Assembly (NCBI RefSeq): GCF_024331145.1
Contig: NZ_JANDJO010000014.1
Location: 1 to 53,322 of the forward strand
Origin: Shimia sp. CNT1-13L.2
GTDB lineage: Bacteria > Pseudomonadota > Alphaproteobacteria > Rhodobacterales > Rhodobacteraceae
Direction of reading: 5' to 3'
DNA: 53,322 nt
Below the pieces are notes generated by a model. The model was not told where the DNA came from, ran no database searches, and was given only the letters and a program-made list of their open reading frames with translations. Position numbers and translations under genes: made by a program. This document shows positions 32,710-41,284 of this stretch, piece after piece; the stretch's first letter is position 1, and the number at the start of each line of letters is the position of its first letter.

Positions 32710-33231
32710 ATGCACATGAGCGATCAGCGCGAGATTGCCGCGCCAGTGTCCGAGGTTTGGGCGGCCCTTCTGAGTGCCGACACTTTGCTTGCCTGCGTTC
32801 CCGGCGCAAAGGAGGTGACGGGCAACGCGGAAGATGGCTTTGATGCCACGGTCGTTCAGAAAGTTGGCCCGGTGAAAGCGACGTTCAAAGGGCATGTCTC
32901 TCTGTCCGATCTGGTGGAGCACCAGAGTTTGACGCTGTCGGGCGAAGGCAAGGGCGGTGCCGCCGGATTTGCCAAGGGGGGCGCGGATGTGAAGCTGTCT
33001 GAAACCGAAGGCGGAACGCTTCTGGAATACGAAGTGGATGCCAAGGTAGGCGGTAAACTCGCCCAGCTTGGAAGCCGCCTGATCGACGGATTTGCCAAGA
33101 AGATGGCGGATCAGTTCTTTGCCAACCTTCAGGAAACGCTGGAAGGTCCGGCAGAGCCCGAGGACGATGACACCGAGGCGGACGCGCCAGAGGAAAAGAA
33201 GGGTTGGGTCAAACGCCTGACCGGCGGCTGA
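32710..33231 (+). CDS. CoxG-like SRPBCC-family protein
   Basis: A 173-residue START/SRPBCC-fold protein of the COG3427 (carbon monoxide dehydrogenase subunit G, CoxG) family: REIAAPVSEVWAALLSADTLLACVPGAKEV at the N-terminus, then DAKVGGKLAQLGSRLIDGFAKKMADQFF. The last 30 residues are an acidic then basic tail (EPEDDDTEADAPEEKK), possibly for membrane or partner contact. CoxG proteins bind hydrophobic ligands and normally accompany coxMSL, but no CO dehydrogenase subunit occurs in this window. It starts 60 bp after the reductive dehalogenase in the same direction, with a GGAGAGAGGAAA site, so it may be a partner of that enzyme, for example delivering a hydrophobic substrate. That link is inference. 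Confidence 0.85.
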   Translation: MHMSDQREIAAPVSEVWAALLSADTLLACVPGAKEVTGNAEDGFDATVVQKVGPVKATFKGHVSLSDLVEHQSLTLSGEGKGGAAGFAKGGADVKLSETEGGTLLEYEVDAKVGGKLAQLGSRLIDGFAKKMADQFFANLQETLEGPAEPEDDDTEADAPEEKKGWVKRLTGG

Positions 33232-33324
33232 TCCTGCAGGCGCGCACAGACCGTCCTCTCGAAATATCGGTTTGATCCTTCTGATACGTTGCTATCCTAT
33301 GGGGCGGCGAACAGGAGGGGTGCG

Positions 33325-34254
33325 ATGTCAGCGATTGTAGAGATTGAAGGCCTGCGCAAGGTCTATGCAGGCGGGTTCGAAGCGCTCAAGGGCGTATCAC
33401 TTGCCATTGAGGAGGGCGAGATTCTCGCCCTTCTGGGGCCGAATGGAGCCGGCAAGACGACATTGATTTCGACCGTCTGCGGAATCACCAATCCGGGTGG
33501 TGGCGTGATCAGGGTCGGCGGGCATGACGTGGTGCGCGAGTATCGCCAGGCGCGCCGCTTGATTGGCCTCGTTCCGCAGGAAATCAATCTCGAACCCTTC
33601 ACCAAGGTGATTGATACAGTGCGTTTTTCCCGGGGTCTCTTTGGCAAAACGCGTGACGATGCCTACATCGAGAAGCTCTTGAAACAGCTGTCCCTTTGGG
33701 ACAAACGCGACTCGCGCACGATGGAATTGTCCGGCGGGATGAAGCGCCGCGTCTTGATCGCCAAGGCGCTGGCGCACGAGCCGCGCGTTCTGTTTCTTGA
33801 TGAGCCGACTGCGGGTGTCGACGTGGAACTGCGCAAGGACATGTGGGATGTCGTGGCGGACCTCAAGGCCGATGGCGTGACGATCATCCTGACCACCCAC
33901 TACATCGAAGAAGCCGAGGCGATTGCAGACCGTGTCGGCGTCATCAACAAGGGTGAACTGCTGCTGATCGAAGAAAAGGCCTCGCTTATGGCGCGGTTTG
34001 GTCAGAAGCACCTGCAGATCGAATTGCAAACGCCGATTGCAGAGGTTCCCGAGGCCTTGGCCTCGCATGGACTTAGCTTGGGCGAGGGCGGAGATGTGCT
34101 GCACTATGCCTATGACACGAGGGGCGAGCGGACAGGCATTACGGCGCTGTTGAATGACATTGCCGCCGCCGGTCTGGTGATGCGGGATTTGCGAACCGAA
34201 GAAAGCAGCCTTGAGGAAATCTTCGTGTCTCTGGTCAAGGAGGATGCGGCATGA
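33325..34254 (+). CDS. ABC-2 type exporter ATP-binding protein
   Basis: A 309-residue ABC ATPase of the DrrA/NodI (CcmA, COG1131) class. Walker A is GPNGAGKTT, the Q-loop lies in GLVPQEINL, the signature is LSGGMKRR and Walker B is [12 protein letters not shown], followed by the switch His in [10 protein letters not shown]. All catalytic elements are intact. The C-terminal extension (about 220-309) is the usual domain of this class. I chose the ATG 33325 with an AGGAGGGG site over an in-frame ATG at 33289. It overlaps the permease start by 4 bases (ATGA), forming a two-gene exporter. Substrate unknown; small hydrophobic compounds, lipids or polysaccharide are typical. Confidence 0.93.
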   Translation: MSAIVEIEGLRKVYAGGFEALKGVSLAIEEGEILALLGPNGAGKTTLISTVCGITNPGGGVIRVGGHDVVREYRQARRLIGLVPQEINLEPFTKVIDTVRFSRGLFGKTRDDAYIEKLLKQLSLWDKRDSRTMELSGGMKRRVLIAKALAHEPRVLFLDEPTAGVDVELRKDMWDVVADLKADGVTIILTTHYIEEAEAIADRVGVINKGELLLIEEKASLMARFGQKHLQIELQTPIAEVPEALASHGLSLGEGGDVLHYAYDTRGERTGITALLNDIAAAGLVMRDLRTEESSLEEIFVSLVKEDAA

Positions 34255-35012
34255 ACTGGTCCGCGATCAAAGCCATCTACGTGACCGAGATGGCGCGGTT
34301 CTTCCGTACATTGGCACAGTCTTTCATTTCACCGGTGATCTCGACGTCGCTTTACTTTGTCGTCTTTGGTGCAGCCATCGGCAGCCGTATCCAGGAGGTC
34401 GAAGGTGTGAGCTATGGTGCGTTCATCGTACCGGGGCTGATCATGCTGTCGGTGATCACCCAAGCCATTTCGAACGCCTCTTTCGGGATCTATTTTCCAA
34501 AGTTCATCGGGACGATCTACGAGCTGTTGTCAGCGCCGGTTAACTTTCTTGAAATTGTCCTCGGGTTTGTTGGTGCGGCGGCGACCAAGGCTCTTTTCAT
34601 TGGCGTGGTAATCCTTGGGACGGCCTCATTGTTCGTCGATCTCGAAATCCAGCATCCGATTGCAATGGTCGCTTTCCTTGTCCTGACCTGTCTGAGTTTT
34701 GCCCTGTTCGGCTTTATCATCGGAATCTGGGCGCAGAACTTTGAACAGCTGCAGTTGATCCCGCTGCTGGTTGTGACCCCGCTCGTTTTCCTTGGTGGGT
34801 CGTTCTACTCGATCTCGATGCTGCCGCCGATCTGGCAGACGATCACGCTCTTCAATCCGGTGGTCTACCTGATTTCAGGGTTCCGGTGGGCGTTTTTCGG
34901 GCTGGCGGATGTACCCATCGGCCTGAGCCTTCTGGCGATTGCGGGATTCACGGCGCTTTGCCTTGCCGCGATTTGGTGGATCTTCCGGACGGGATGGCGC
35001 ATCCGGTCGTAA
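34251..35012 (+). CDS. ABC-2 type exporter permease
   Basis: A 253-residue integral membrane protein with about six hydrophobic segments, matching the ABC-2 permease (NodJ/DrrB, COG0842) family. Typical parts are [16 protein letters not shown], the [17 protein letters not shown] cytoplasmic coupling region, and [34 protein letters not shown] near the C-terminus. Together with the ATPase it should form a homodimeric-permease exporter. Its start lies within the end of the ATPase gene (ATGA overlap). The cargo cannot be read from the sequence. Confidence 0.93.
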   Translation: MNWSAIKAIYVTEMARFFRTLAQSFISPVISTSLYFVVFGAAIGSRIQEVEGVSYGAFIVPGLIMLSVITQAISNASFGIYFPKFIGTIYELLSAPVNFLEIVLGFVGAAATKALFIGVVILGTASLFVDLEIQHPIAMVAFLVLTCLSFALFGFIIGIWAQNFEQLQLIPLLVVTPLVFLGGSFYSISMLPPIWQTITLFNPVVYLISGFRWAFFGLADVPIGLSLLAIAGFTALCLAAIWWIFRTGWRIRS

Positions 35013-35120
35013 GTGACGTCGCGATATGCGTATCACGAAAACGGGATATTTCTGCCACGTCGCACGTTTCATGGCCCTCATGCCTTGTCTGAGGGCACAT
35101 GCGCTTTTAAATGGCTCTGC

Positions 35121-35918
35121 ATGGCACGCTGGATACCCTTCACCAAATCTCCGCCCACGGTGGCTGTACTGCGCCTTTCAGGCGCTATCGGCGCAGGCAA
35201 TCGTGGGGCGTTGAATGATCGCGCATTGGCGCCGTTGATCGAAAAGGCGTTCAGAAAAGGCAAGCCGGTGGCAGTTGTCCTTGAGGTCAATTCGCCCGGT
35301 GGCAGCCCTGTGCAGTCCTCGTTGATTGGCGCACGTATTCGCCGCCTGGCCGAGGAAAAGGATATTCCCGTTCTGGCCTTTGTCGAAGACGTTGCCGCGT
35401 CGGGCGGTTATTGGCTCGCTGCGGCGGCGGACGAGATTTACGCGGACGAGAGTTCGGTGGTCGGGTCTATCGGCGTTATTTCCGCCAGCTTTGGGGCTCA
35501 TGTGTTCCTGAGCCGACAAGGGATTGAGCGTAGGGTGCATACGGCAGGTAAGTCGAAGTCCATGTTGGACCCGTTCCGCCCCGAGAAACCCGAGGATGTT
35601 GTGCGGCTGCGTTCCATGCTGGAACAGATCCATGCGAACTTTATCAATCACGTGAAGGCCCGCCGCGGACCGAAGCTGTCGAATGAACCAGAGCTGTTCA
35701 CCGGCGAGGTCTGGATTGGTCGTCAGGCACAGGAGCTTGGCCTGATCGACGGGATCGGGCACATGGTGCCGATGCTGAAGGAACGGTTTGGCGACAAGGT
35801 GCGCCTGCGCCGCTATGACACGCGCCGTCCGTTCTGGCAGCGCTTCGGGGCGTCCGTGGCTGAAGATGCGATTGCCGCGATTGAGGAACGCGCCGAGTTC
35901 GCGCGGTTCGGTCTCTGA
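35121..35918 (+). CDS. S49 family serine protease (SppA/SohB-like)
   Basis: A 265-residue signal-peptide-peptidase-A-family protease. The nucleophile is Ser94 in EDVAASGGYWLA and the general base is probably Lys146 (AGKSKSMLDPFR); the 52-residue spacing equals that in Bacillus SppA. The frame is open back to a GTG at 35013, but the ATG at 35121 (MARWIPFTK) begins just ahead of the conserved fold (TVAVLRLSGAIG), so I prefer it. The upstream ribosome site is weak either way. There is no strong N-terminal membrane helix, so it may be cytoplasmic or peripheral like SohB-type enzymes. The next gene, a tiny zinc-ribbon protein, begins 1 bp after its stop. Confidence 0.9.
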   Translation: MARWIPFTKSPPTVAVLRLSGAIGAGNRGALNDRALAPLIEKAFRKGKPVAVVLEVNSPGGSPVQSSLIGARIRRLAEEKDIPVLAFVEDVAASGGYWLAAAADEIYADESSVVGSIGVISASFGAHVFLSRQGIERRVHTAGKSKSMLDPFRPEKPEDVVRLRSMLEQIHANFINHVKARRGPKLSNEPELFTGEVWIGRQAQELGLIDGIGHMVPMLKERFGDKVRLRRYDTRRPFWQRFGASVAEDAIAAIEERAEFARFGL

Positions 35919-35919
35919 G

Positions 35920-36087
35920 ATGATATTCAAGATTGTCACCCTGTTTCTGGTCGGCATGGCAGTGCTGGCGATGTTTGGAAAACTGACCTATCCGGGCAAG
36001 AAACGGCTGCAATCGGCGAAATGCCCCAAATGCGGGCGCTACAAGATCGGCAAGGGCCCGTGCCCCTGCACCAAGGGTAAGGGATAA
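35920..36087 (+). CDS. Small membrane-anchored zinc-ribbon protein, 55 aa
   Basis: A short but convincing gene: ATG 1 bp after the protease stop, ending 3 bp before the antiporter start. Residues 3-20 are one transmembrane helix, followed by a basic linker and a treble-cysteine ribbon: Cys35-x2-Cys38 and Cys48-x-Cys50. The cysteines probably bind zinc on the cytoplasmic side. The position between an S49 protease and YrbG-like antiporter seems operonic. I recall small proteins of this shape in other Rhodobacterales but know no function. Its size makes automatic annotation likely to miss it. Confidence 0.75.
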   Translation: MIFKIVTLFLVGMAVLAMFGKLTYPGKKRLQSAKCPKCGRYKIGKGPCPCTKGKG

Positions 36088-36090
36088 TCC

Positions 36091-37047
36091 ATGGAGTGGC
36101 TTTTTGCCGGACTTGGTCTGCTCATTCTGCTTCTGGCAGGCGACTCGCTTGTGCGCGGTGCCGTGAATCTGGCGCTGCGTCTTGGCATTCCTGCGCTTGT
36201 TGTCAGCCTGACCATCGTGGCCTTTGGAACCTCTGCGCCAGAGTTGCTGATCTCGGTGCAGGCGGTGCTTCAAGGGGTGCCGGGCATTGCCATCGGTAAC
36301 GTGGTGGGGTCGAATACGGCCAATATCCTTCTGGTCCTGGGCTTCCCGGCCATTCTGGCGGCGCTGCATACCTCTGCCTGCGAGAGCAGGAAAACCTACA
36401 TCCAGATGATTGTCGCCACGGTGGTATTCATCGGGCTGGCCTTCCGGGGTGTCTTTGACTTTTACGCCGGGCTCTTGTTGTTGGCGATGCTGGCCTACAT
36501 GCTCCTGGATGCGGTGCGCGAAGCGCAGATGCATCGGCGGATGGGGGATGAATGCTGTGATCCGGATCTTGATGAGCCGGAAGGCATGGACCCGGATATG
36601 CCTTGGTGGAAGATCATTGTTTTTCTGGTGCTTGGCCTGATTGGCCTGCCTTTGGGGGCGGATCTTTTGGTCGATGCTGCGCAGGTGATTGCACGTGATT
36701 TCGGAGTGAGTGAAAGCGTGATCGGTCTAACGCTTGTCGCGCTTGGCACATCGCTTCCCGAGCTGGCGACGACCACCATGGCGGCGCTTCGTCGGCAGGC
36801 GGATGTGGCCATAGGTAACGTCATCGGTTCGAACATGTTCAACCTATTGGCGATTATTGGCGTCGCCACCATGGTTGGACCAATTCCTGTCGATCCCGAG
36901 TTCCTCAAATTCGATCTCTGGGTGATGCTGGCGGCGTCGCTTTTGCTGATCCCCTTCGTGTTCTTCCGTCGTGACATTGGGCGCACGTGGGGGATCGTGT
37001 TGACGGTGCTCTACCTTGTCTACGTGATCGGTGTCCTGACCTGCTGA
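36091..37047 (+). CDS. Calcium/sodium antiporter (YrbG family)
   Basis: A 318-residue CaCA-family inner-membrane antiporter with two inverted five-helix halves. The alpha-repeat motifs are visible in both: VAFGTSAPELLISVQAVLQG with GNVVGSNTANI in the first half, and VALGTSLPELATTTMAAL with GNVIGSNMFNL in the second. The Glu residues in SAPEL and SLPEL are the ion ligands. A Asp/Glu/Cys-rich cytoplasmic loop (about residues 150-170) separates the halves. It should exchange Na+ (or H+) for Ca2+. It is the last gene of the run that starts with the S49 protease, and a 408-bp non-coding region follows. Confidence 0.93.
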   Translation: MEWLFAGLGLLILLLAGDSLVRGAVNLALRLGIPALVVSLTIVAFGTSAPELLISVQAVLQGVPGIAIGNVVGSNTANILLVLGFPAILAALHTSACESRKTYIQMIVATVVFIGLAFRGVFDFYAGLLLLAMLAYMLLDAVREAQMHRRMGDECCDPDLDEPEGMDPDMPWWKIIVFLVLGLIGLPLGADLLVDAAQVIARDFGVSESVIGLTLVALGTSLPELATTTMAALRRQADVAIGNVIGSNMFNLLAIIGVATMVGPIPVDPEFLKFDLWVMLAASLLLIPFVFFRRDIGRTWGIVLTVLYLVYVIGVLTC

Positions 37048-37190
37048 TAACACTGGTTAGGCGTTTTGCTTCCCGAGCGATCTTTTCTGCTTACTGAGCG
37101 TTGCTCAGGTGCGTTTCATGCGCGGTAGTGCTTGCCGATAGGGAAGGCATTCTGCCCCTTGAAAAGATGTGGCTGACCAAAGTTTTGCAC

Positions 37191-37210
37191 TTGTAACGGG
37201 AGCGTTACAA
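37191..37210. promoter_or_regulatory. Perfect inverted repeat TTGTAACG-GGAG-CGTTACAA
   Basis: Two 8-bp arms flank a 4-bp centre, and an additional GTTAC half-site follows at 37214-37218. The lack of a T run argues against a terminator. It looks like an operator for a dimeric regulator; which one is unknown. Confidence 0.5.
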
Positions 37211-37370
37211 ATGTGTTACGAATTTCCTAATGTTTTCAGTCCTTTGTTAAGAGGTGAAAAAAATATCGTTTAAAATCAATGCCTTGCATTTGTGCCTATT
37301 TTTTAAGCAATCACATGAAATGGGCGGAAAACAAGGGGATTTCCGCAATCACGAAAAGATATCATCAGAC

Positions 37371-37379
37371 TTATCCACA
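37371..37379 (+). promoter_or_regulatory. DnaA box TTATCCACA
   Basis: An exact match to the high-affinity DnaA consensus 9-mer lies 77 bp before uvrC in an AT-rich gap. Only one copy is obvious, so this may be a regulatory or titration site and not an origin. Confidence 0.5.
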
Positions 37380-37455
37380 GGAATGGTGGACATGTTTTTT
37401 CTTGCCCTCGGTTTCGGAAGATTGCAGGCGTCGCAAAAGAATCATATTTCGTTAA

Positions 37456-39333
37456 ATGATGACGGATCAGGATAAACAAACGTCGGCAGGACCGTTCGGT
37501 CATGACTGTATCAAGGGCTATCTCAAAACTCTGGATGGCTCGCCCGGCGTCTACAGGATGCTGGATTCGCAGGCGCGCGTTCTTTACGTGGGCAAGGCGC
37601 GGAACCTGAAAGCGCGGGTTTCCAACTATGCACGCCCCGCCGGACATTCCGGCCGGATTGCGCGGATGATCTCGGAAACCGCGTCGATGATGTTCCTGAC
37701 GACGCAAACCGAAACAGAAGCACTCCTCTTAGAGCAGAATCTGATCAAGCAGCTCAAGCCCAAGTACAACGTGCTTTTGCGGGACGATAAGAGCTTTCCC
37801 AATATCCTTGTGAGCCGGGAACATGCCTTTCCGCTGATCAAGAAGCATCGTGGGGCGAAGAAGGAAAAAGGCAGCTATTACGGACCCTTCGCAAGTGCGG
37901 GGGCGGTGAACCGGACGCTGTCGCAATTGCAGAAAGTCTTCCTGCTGCGGAACTGTTCGGACGCGATGTTCGAGAGCCGGTCGCGCCCCTGTCTGCTCTA
38001 CCAGATCAAGCGGTGTTCCGGGCCTTGTGTCGGCAAGATCAGCGAGGCGGATTATGCCGAGAGCGTGCGTGATGCAGAGCGTTTCCTGGCGGGGCGGTCG
38101 ACCCAGATTCAGGAGACGCTGGGTAAGCAGATGATGGCGGCATCAGAAGCGATGGAGTTCGAGCGGGCGGCGGCGTTGCGCGATCGCATACGGGCGCTGA
38201 CGCAGGTGCAGACGGCGCAGGGGATCAATCCGCGGGGTGTGACCGAGGCGGATGTGATTGCGCTTCACCTTGAGAACGGGCAGGCCTGTGTGCAAGTGTT
38301 CTTTATCCGCGCCAACCAGAACTGGGGCAACAAGGATTACTACCCGCGAGTCGGGGCCGACATCGAGGCGGCGGAAGTGCTCGAGGCCTTTGTCGGTCAG
38401 TTCTACGACACCAAGGAGCCGCCGAGACAGCTTATCCTGAGCCACCCGATCGAGAACCCGGACCTGATGGCCGAAGCCTTGAGTGGCAAGGCGGGGCGCA
38501 AGGTGGAGATCCTTGTGCCGCAGCGTGGGGAAAAGGCCGAGCTGATTGCCAATGCGGCCCGCAACGCGCGCGAAAGCCTTGCGCGCAAGATGAGCGAAAC
38601 TGCGACGCAGGCGAAGCTGTTGAAAGGTGTGGCAGAGGCCTTTGATCTGGATGGGCCGCCTGCGCGGATCGAGGTTTACGACAACAGTCACATACAGGGC
38701 ACGAACGCCGTTGGGGCGATGATCGTGGCGGGGCCGGAAGGGTTCATGAAGAACCAGTATCGCAAGTTCAACATCAAGGGCGATGACCTCACGCCGGGGG
38801 ATGACTTTGGCATGATGAAAGAGGTGCTGACGCGGCGGTTCAAACGGTTGCTCAAGGAAGATCCGGACCGGGCGCAGGGCATGTGGCCGGACCTGTTGTT
38901 GATCGACGGGGGCGCGGGGCAGGTGTCTGCCGTGGCCGAGATCATGCGCGAACACGGGGTAGAGGATATCCCGATGGTGGGCGTGGCCAAGGGGGTGGAC
39001 CGCGACCACGGCAAGGAGGAATTCCACCGGAGAGGCACGCGGCCCTTTGCTCTCAAGCGCAATGATCCGGTGCTCTATTTCATCCAGCGGATGCGGGACG
39101 AGGCACACCGGTTTGCCATTGGCACCCACCGTGCCAAGCGAGCGAAGGCGGTTGGCGCCACGCCGCTGGACGATGTGCCGGGCGTAGGGGCGACCCGCAA
39201 GCGCGCGCTGTTGGCGCATTTCGGATCAGCCAAGGCCGTGAGCCGCGCGAATCTTGCCGATCTGAAAGCCGTAGACGGCATCTCAGACGCATTGGCCGAG
39301 ACAATCTACGACTACTTCCACGAAAAAGGGTAA
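37456..39333 (+). CDS. uvrC: UvrABC system protein C (excinuclease)
   Basis: The 625-residue nucleotide excision repair nuclease makes both incisions around a lesion in complex with UvrB. An N-terminal GIY-YIG domain ([27 protein letters not shown], about residues 22-110) makes the 3' cut. The UVR coiled-coil region follows near 215-250, then the RNase-H-like domain ([31 protein letters not shown]) for the 5' cut, and a C-terminal helix-hairpin-helix pair ([19 protein letters not shown]). Length is normal and all parts are intact. Two adjacent ATGs (37456, 37459) can start it. pgsA, moaD and moaE follow downstream in an order I recall as conserved in alphaproteobacteria. Confidence 0.97.
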   Translation: MMTDQDKQTSAGPFGHDCIKGYLKTLDGSPGVYRMLDSQARVLYVGKARNLKARVSNYARPAGHSGRIARMISETASMMFLTTQTETEALLLEQNLIKQLKPKYNVLLRDDKSFPNILVSREHAFPLIKKHRGAKKEKGSYYGPFASAGAVNRTLSQLQKVFLLRNCSDAMFESRSRPCLLYQIKRCSGPCVGKISEADYAESVRDAERFLAGRSTQIQETLGKQMMAASEAMEFERAAALRDRIRALTQVQTAQGINPRGVTEADVIALHLENGQACVQVFFIRANQNWGNKDYYPRVGADIEAAEVLEAFVGQFYDTKEPPRQLILSHPIENPDLMAEALSGKAGRKVEILVPQRGEKAELIANAARNARESLARKMSETATQAKLLKGVAEAFDLDGPPARIEVYDNSHIQGTNAVGAMIVAGPEGFMKNQYRKFNIKGDDLTPGDDFGMMKEVLTRRFKRLLKEDPDRAQGMWPDLLLIDGGAGQVSAVAEIMREHGVEDIPMVGVAKGVDRDHGKEEFHRRGTRPFALKRNDPVLYFIQRMRDEAHRFAIGTHRAKRAKAVGATPLDDVPGVGATRKRALLAHFGSAKAVSRANLADLKAVDGISDALAETIYDYFHEKG

Positions 39334-39352
39334 ACGCAGCGGTCTGGCCGGG

Positions 39353-39685
39353 TCAGGCGGCTTCGCGTTCGCGTTTTCGCAGCAGGATGTTCTCGACGAT
39401 CTGCGCGGCAAAGGGGGCAAGGCCGTGCGGGCCGGAGGCGCGGTCCTTGAGGTGAATGCAGACGTCCGGGCGCATCTGGGCAATGAGCCCGACGAGATCG
39501 CCGCGCATCCGGTCATCAAGGCCGCCGCCCATGATCACGCATTCGATCCTTGGTTCGGTTTCCAGCTGGCGCACGACTTCGCCGTGATCGTGTGCGCCGA
39601 GCCATTCGATTGGCAGGTGATCAAGCTGTTGCGCGATCTCGCAGGATTGCGGCATGTCGGCCACGAGCAAAACTATGGGGTGCAT
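39353..39685 (-). CDS. Small conserved protein of unknown function, 110 aa
   Basis: From the ATG at 39685 (MHPIVLLVADMPQSCEIAQQ), preceded by GAGGAC, the product is 110 residues. The layout is like a receiver or small Rossmann domain: strand IVLLVAD, helix, strand IEWLGAHDHGE, strand IECVIMGGGLDDR, helix, strand DVCIHLKDR. It lacks the receiver phosphorylation aspartate-lysine arrangement, so I do not call it a response regulator. It lies between uvrC and pgsA but on the opposite strand. Function unknown. Confidence 0.65.
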   Translation of the reverse strand: MHPIVLLVADMPQSCEIAQQLDHLPIEWLGAHDHGEVVRQLETEPRIECVIMGGGLDDRMRGDLVGLIAQMRPDVCIHLKDRASGPHGLAPFAAQIVENILLRKREREAA

Positions 39686-39818
39686 CTTGTCCTCCCATTC
39701 TTTGGTGCAGGCAGGGGAGGCCGCCACGAAGGCGCCCGCCCCCGTTCATTGGCCCAGTATAGCACATTTCGAAAGGGCAGTGCTTTCCACGCCCTGAAAG
39801 ACAGGTTAGGAAGACCTC

Positions 39819-40478
39819 ATGACCTGGACGATCCCCAATATCCTTTCCGTGCTTCGTCTTCTCGCGGCGCCTCTTGTCGCGGTAATGTTCCTTTATTTCA
39901 CCCGCCCCTATGCGGATTGGTTCGCGCTGGGCCTGTTTGTGCTGGCCTCGGTGACCGATTGGTTCGACGGCTATCTTGCGCGAGCCTGGGGGCAGGAGAC
40001 CCGGATGGGCGCGATGATCGACCCGATTGCCGACAAGGCGATGGTGGTGATCGCGTTGATGGTGATCGTGGGCTATTCGTCGATGTCGCCCTGGCTGGTG
40101 CTGCCGGCCACCGTGATCCTGTTCCGCGAAGTTTTTGTCAGCGGCTTGCGGGAGTTTCTTGGCGACGTCGCCGGAACCCTCAAGGTGACGAAGCTGGCCA
40201 AGTGGAAGACGGCGACGCAGATGGTGGCGATTGCCTGCCTGTTCGGGCAGGGTGTGTTTGAACATTACCTAGGCATGTCGTCGCTGGGCATGGATCCGCA
40301 GATCGTTGCGCAGATGGTGGCCGGAAAAATCGAGGATACACAGGGGCTTGGCTGGAAGCTGACGGGTATGATCTGGAGTGGCTGGGCCGGTTTGATCCTG
40401 CTGTGGATCGCGGCGGCGCTGACCGGGATCACCGGGGTCGACTATTTCCGCAAGGCCTATCCGCATTTGAAGGACTGA
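39819..40478 (+). CDS. pgsA: CDP-diacylglycerol-glycerol-3-phosphate 3-phosphatidyltransferase
   Basis: A 219-residue membrane enzyme that makes phosphatidylglycerophosphate from CDP-diacylglycerol and glycerol-3-phosphate, the committed step to phosphatidylglycerol. The CDP-alcohol phosphatidyltransferase motif is complete: Asp47, Asp50-Gly51, Ala54-Arg55, Gly64, Asp68 and Asp72 (DWFDGYLAR ... GAMIDPIADK). About six hydrophobic segments are present and the N-terminal TIPNILSVLRL is characteristic. An AGGAAGA site precedes the ATG. moaD begins 4 bp after the stop. Confidence 0.96.
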   Translation: MTWTIPNILSVLRLLAAPLVAVMFLYFTRPYADWFALGLFVLASVTDWFDGYLARAWGQETRMGAMIDPIADKAMVVIALMVIVGYSSMSPWLVLPATVILFREVFVSGLREFLGDVAGTLKVTKLAKWKTATQMVAIACLFGQGVFEHYLGMSSLGMDPQIVAQMVAGKIEDTQGLGWKLTGMIWSGWAGLILLWIAAALTGITGVDYFRKAYPHLKD

Positions 40479-40482
40479 CGCG

Positions 40483-40734
40483 ATGAAACTGGATGTTTTG
40501 TATTTTGCCTGGGTGCGCGAACGGATTGGCCTGCCGAAAGAGAAGGTCGAGACGAGCGCCGCGACAGTTGCCGAACTGGTCGAGGAGTTGAAGGCGCGGG
40601 AAGAGCGGTATGAGGCGGCCTTTGCCGACCTGAGCGCCCTGCGGGTGGCGATTGACCAGGAGTTGACCGAGTTCGACGCGGCGCTGGATGGCGCGCGCGA
40701 GGTGGCGTTTTTCCCGCCAATGACCGGGGGCTGA
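40483..40734 (+). CDS. moaD: Molybdopterin synthase small subunit
   Basis: An 83-residue ubiquitin-like sulfur carrier ending in the required Gly-Gly (FFPPMTGG). The GG terminus is adenylated and thiocarboxylated, then donates sulfur to cyclic pyranopterin monophosphate inside the MoaD2-MoaE2 complex, making molybdopterin. The N-terminal strand KLDVLYFAWVRERIG is typical. moaE follows after 4 bp, so the two subunits are made together. Confidence 0.95.
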   Translation: MKLDVLYFAWVRERIGLPKEKVETSAATVAELVEELKAREERYEAAFADLSALRVAIDQELTEFDAALDGAREVAFFPPMTGG

Positions 40735-40738
40735 CGGT

Positions 40739-41182
40739 ATGAAGATCCTGGTTCAGGAAGAGGCGTTTGATTTCGGTGCCGAGGCGCAGGCCTTTGCCAG
40801 TGGTCACACCGACATGGGCGCCATTGTGACCTTTACCGGCGTTGTGCGCGACCTGCCGGGTGATCCGCTGGACCGGATGGAGATCGAGCACTATCCGGGG
40901 ATGACGGAAAAGGCGCTGACCAAGATCGCGGAAGAGGCGCAAAGCCGTTGGAATCTGGGGGATGTGCTGGTGATCCATCGCCACGGGACGTTGCGCCCGG
41001 GCGACATGATCATGATGGTGGCAACCGCTGCGCCGCACCGTGTGGATGCCTTTGCAGCTGCGGAATTCCTGATGGATTACCTCAAGTCGCGCGCGCCATT
41101 CTGGAAGCAGGAGTTCACTGCGGATGGTGGTGCATGGGTTGCGGCCAAGGATGAAGACGAGGACGCGCTGAACCGCTGGTGA
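40739..41182 (+). CDS. moaE: Molybdopterin synthase catalytic subunit
   Basis: The 147-residue large subunit of molybdopterin synthase. Family segments include GAIVTFTGVVRD, MEIEHYPGMTEKAL, VIHRHGTLRPGD and AAPHRVDAFAAAEFLMDYLKSRAPFWKQE, the last containing the active-site lysines (K of YLK and K of FWKQE). It pairs with the MoaD encoded 4 bp upstream to insert both dithiolene sulfurs. It ends the pgsA-moaD-moaE run. A 241-bp non-coding gap follows. Confidence 0.96.
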   Translation: MKILVQEEAFDFGAEAQAFASGHTDMGAIVTFTGVVRDLPGDPLDRMEIEHYPGMTEKALTKIAEEAQSRWNLGDVLVIHRHGTLRPGDMIMMVATAAPHRVDAFAAAEFLMDYLKSRAPFWKQEFTADGGAWVAAKDEDEDALNRW

Positions 41183-41284
41183 GCGGTTAATGGGGCGCGC
41201 CCTATCGGTATGTGTGGCGCGGGCGCATTTGGGCGAATCGTTCAGGTTAACAAGGCAGAATTGGCAAAAACGGCTGTCGGTGCC

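Larger units (their letters stand above)
37048..37455. other. 408-bp AT-rich intergenic region before uvrC
   Basis: No credible gene is present; a short open frame at 37254-37475 overlaps the uvrC start and lacks family features. The region is unusually AT-rich for this genome, with runs such as GAAAAAAATATCG. It contains a palindrome with GTTAC half-sites (37191-37210, plus GTTAC at 37214-37218) and one perfect DnaA box (37371-37379). The uvrC promoter should lie here. Confidence 0.6.

Noticed and set aside
32710..33231. Part of a CO dehydrogenase operon
   Set aside because: No coxM, coxS or coxL genes occur in the window; only the SRPBCC domain is shared.
37048..37455. Chromosomal replication origin
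   Set aside because: Only one DnaA box is clear and none of the usual origin neighbours (hemE, dnaA, parAB, rho) is present.
37254..37475. Short plus-strand frame before uvrC (73 codons)
   Set aside because: Runs into the uvrC start in another frame, starts at a poor codon in AT-rich sequence and has no family features.
39353..39685. Response regulator receiver protein
   Set aside because: Fold order is similar, but the acidic pocket, phosphorylation Asp and conserved Lys are not in the expected places.
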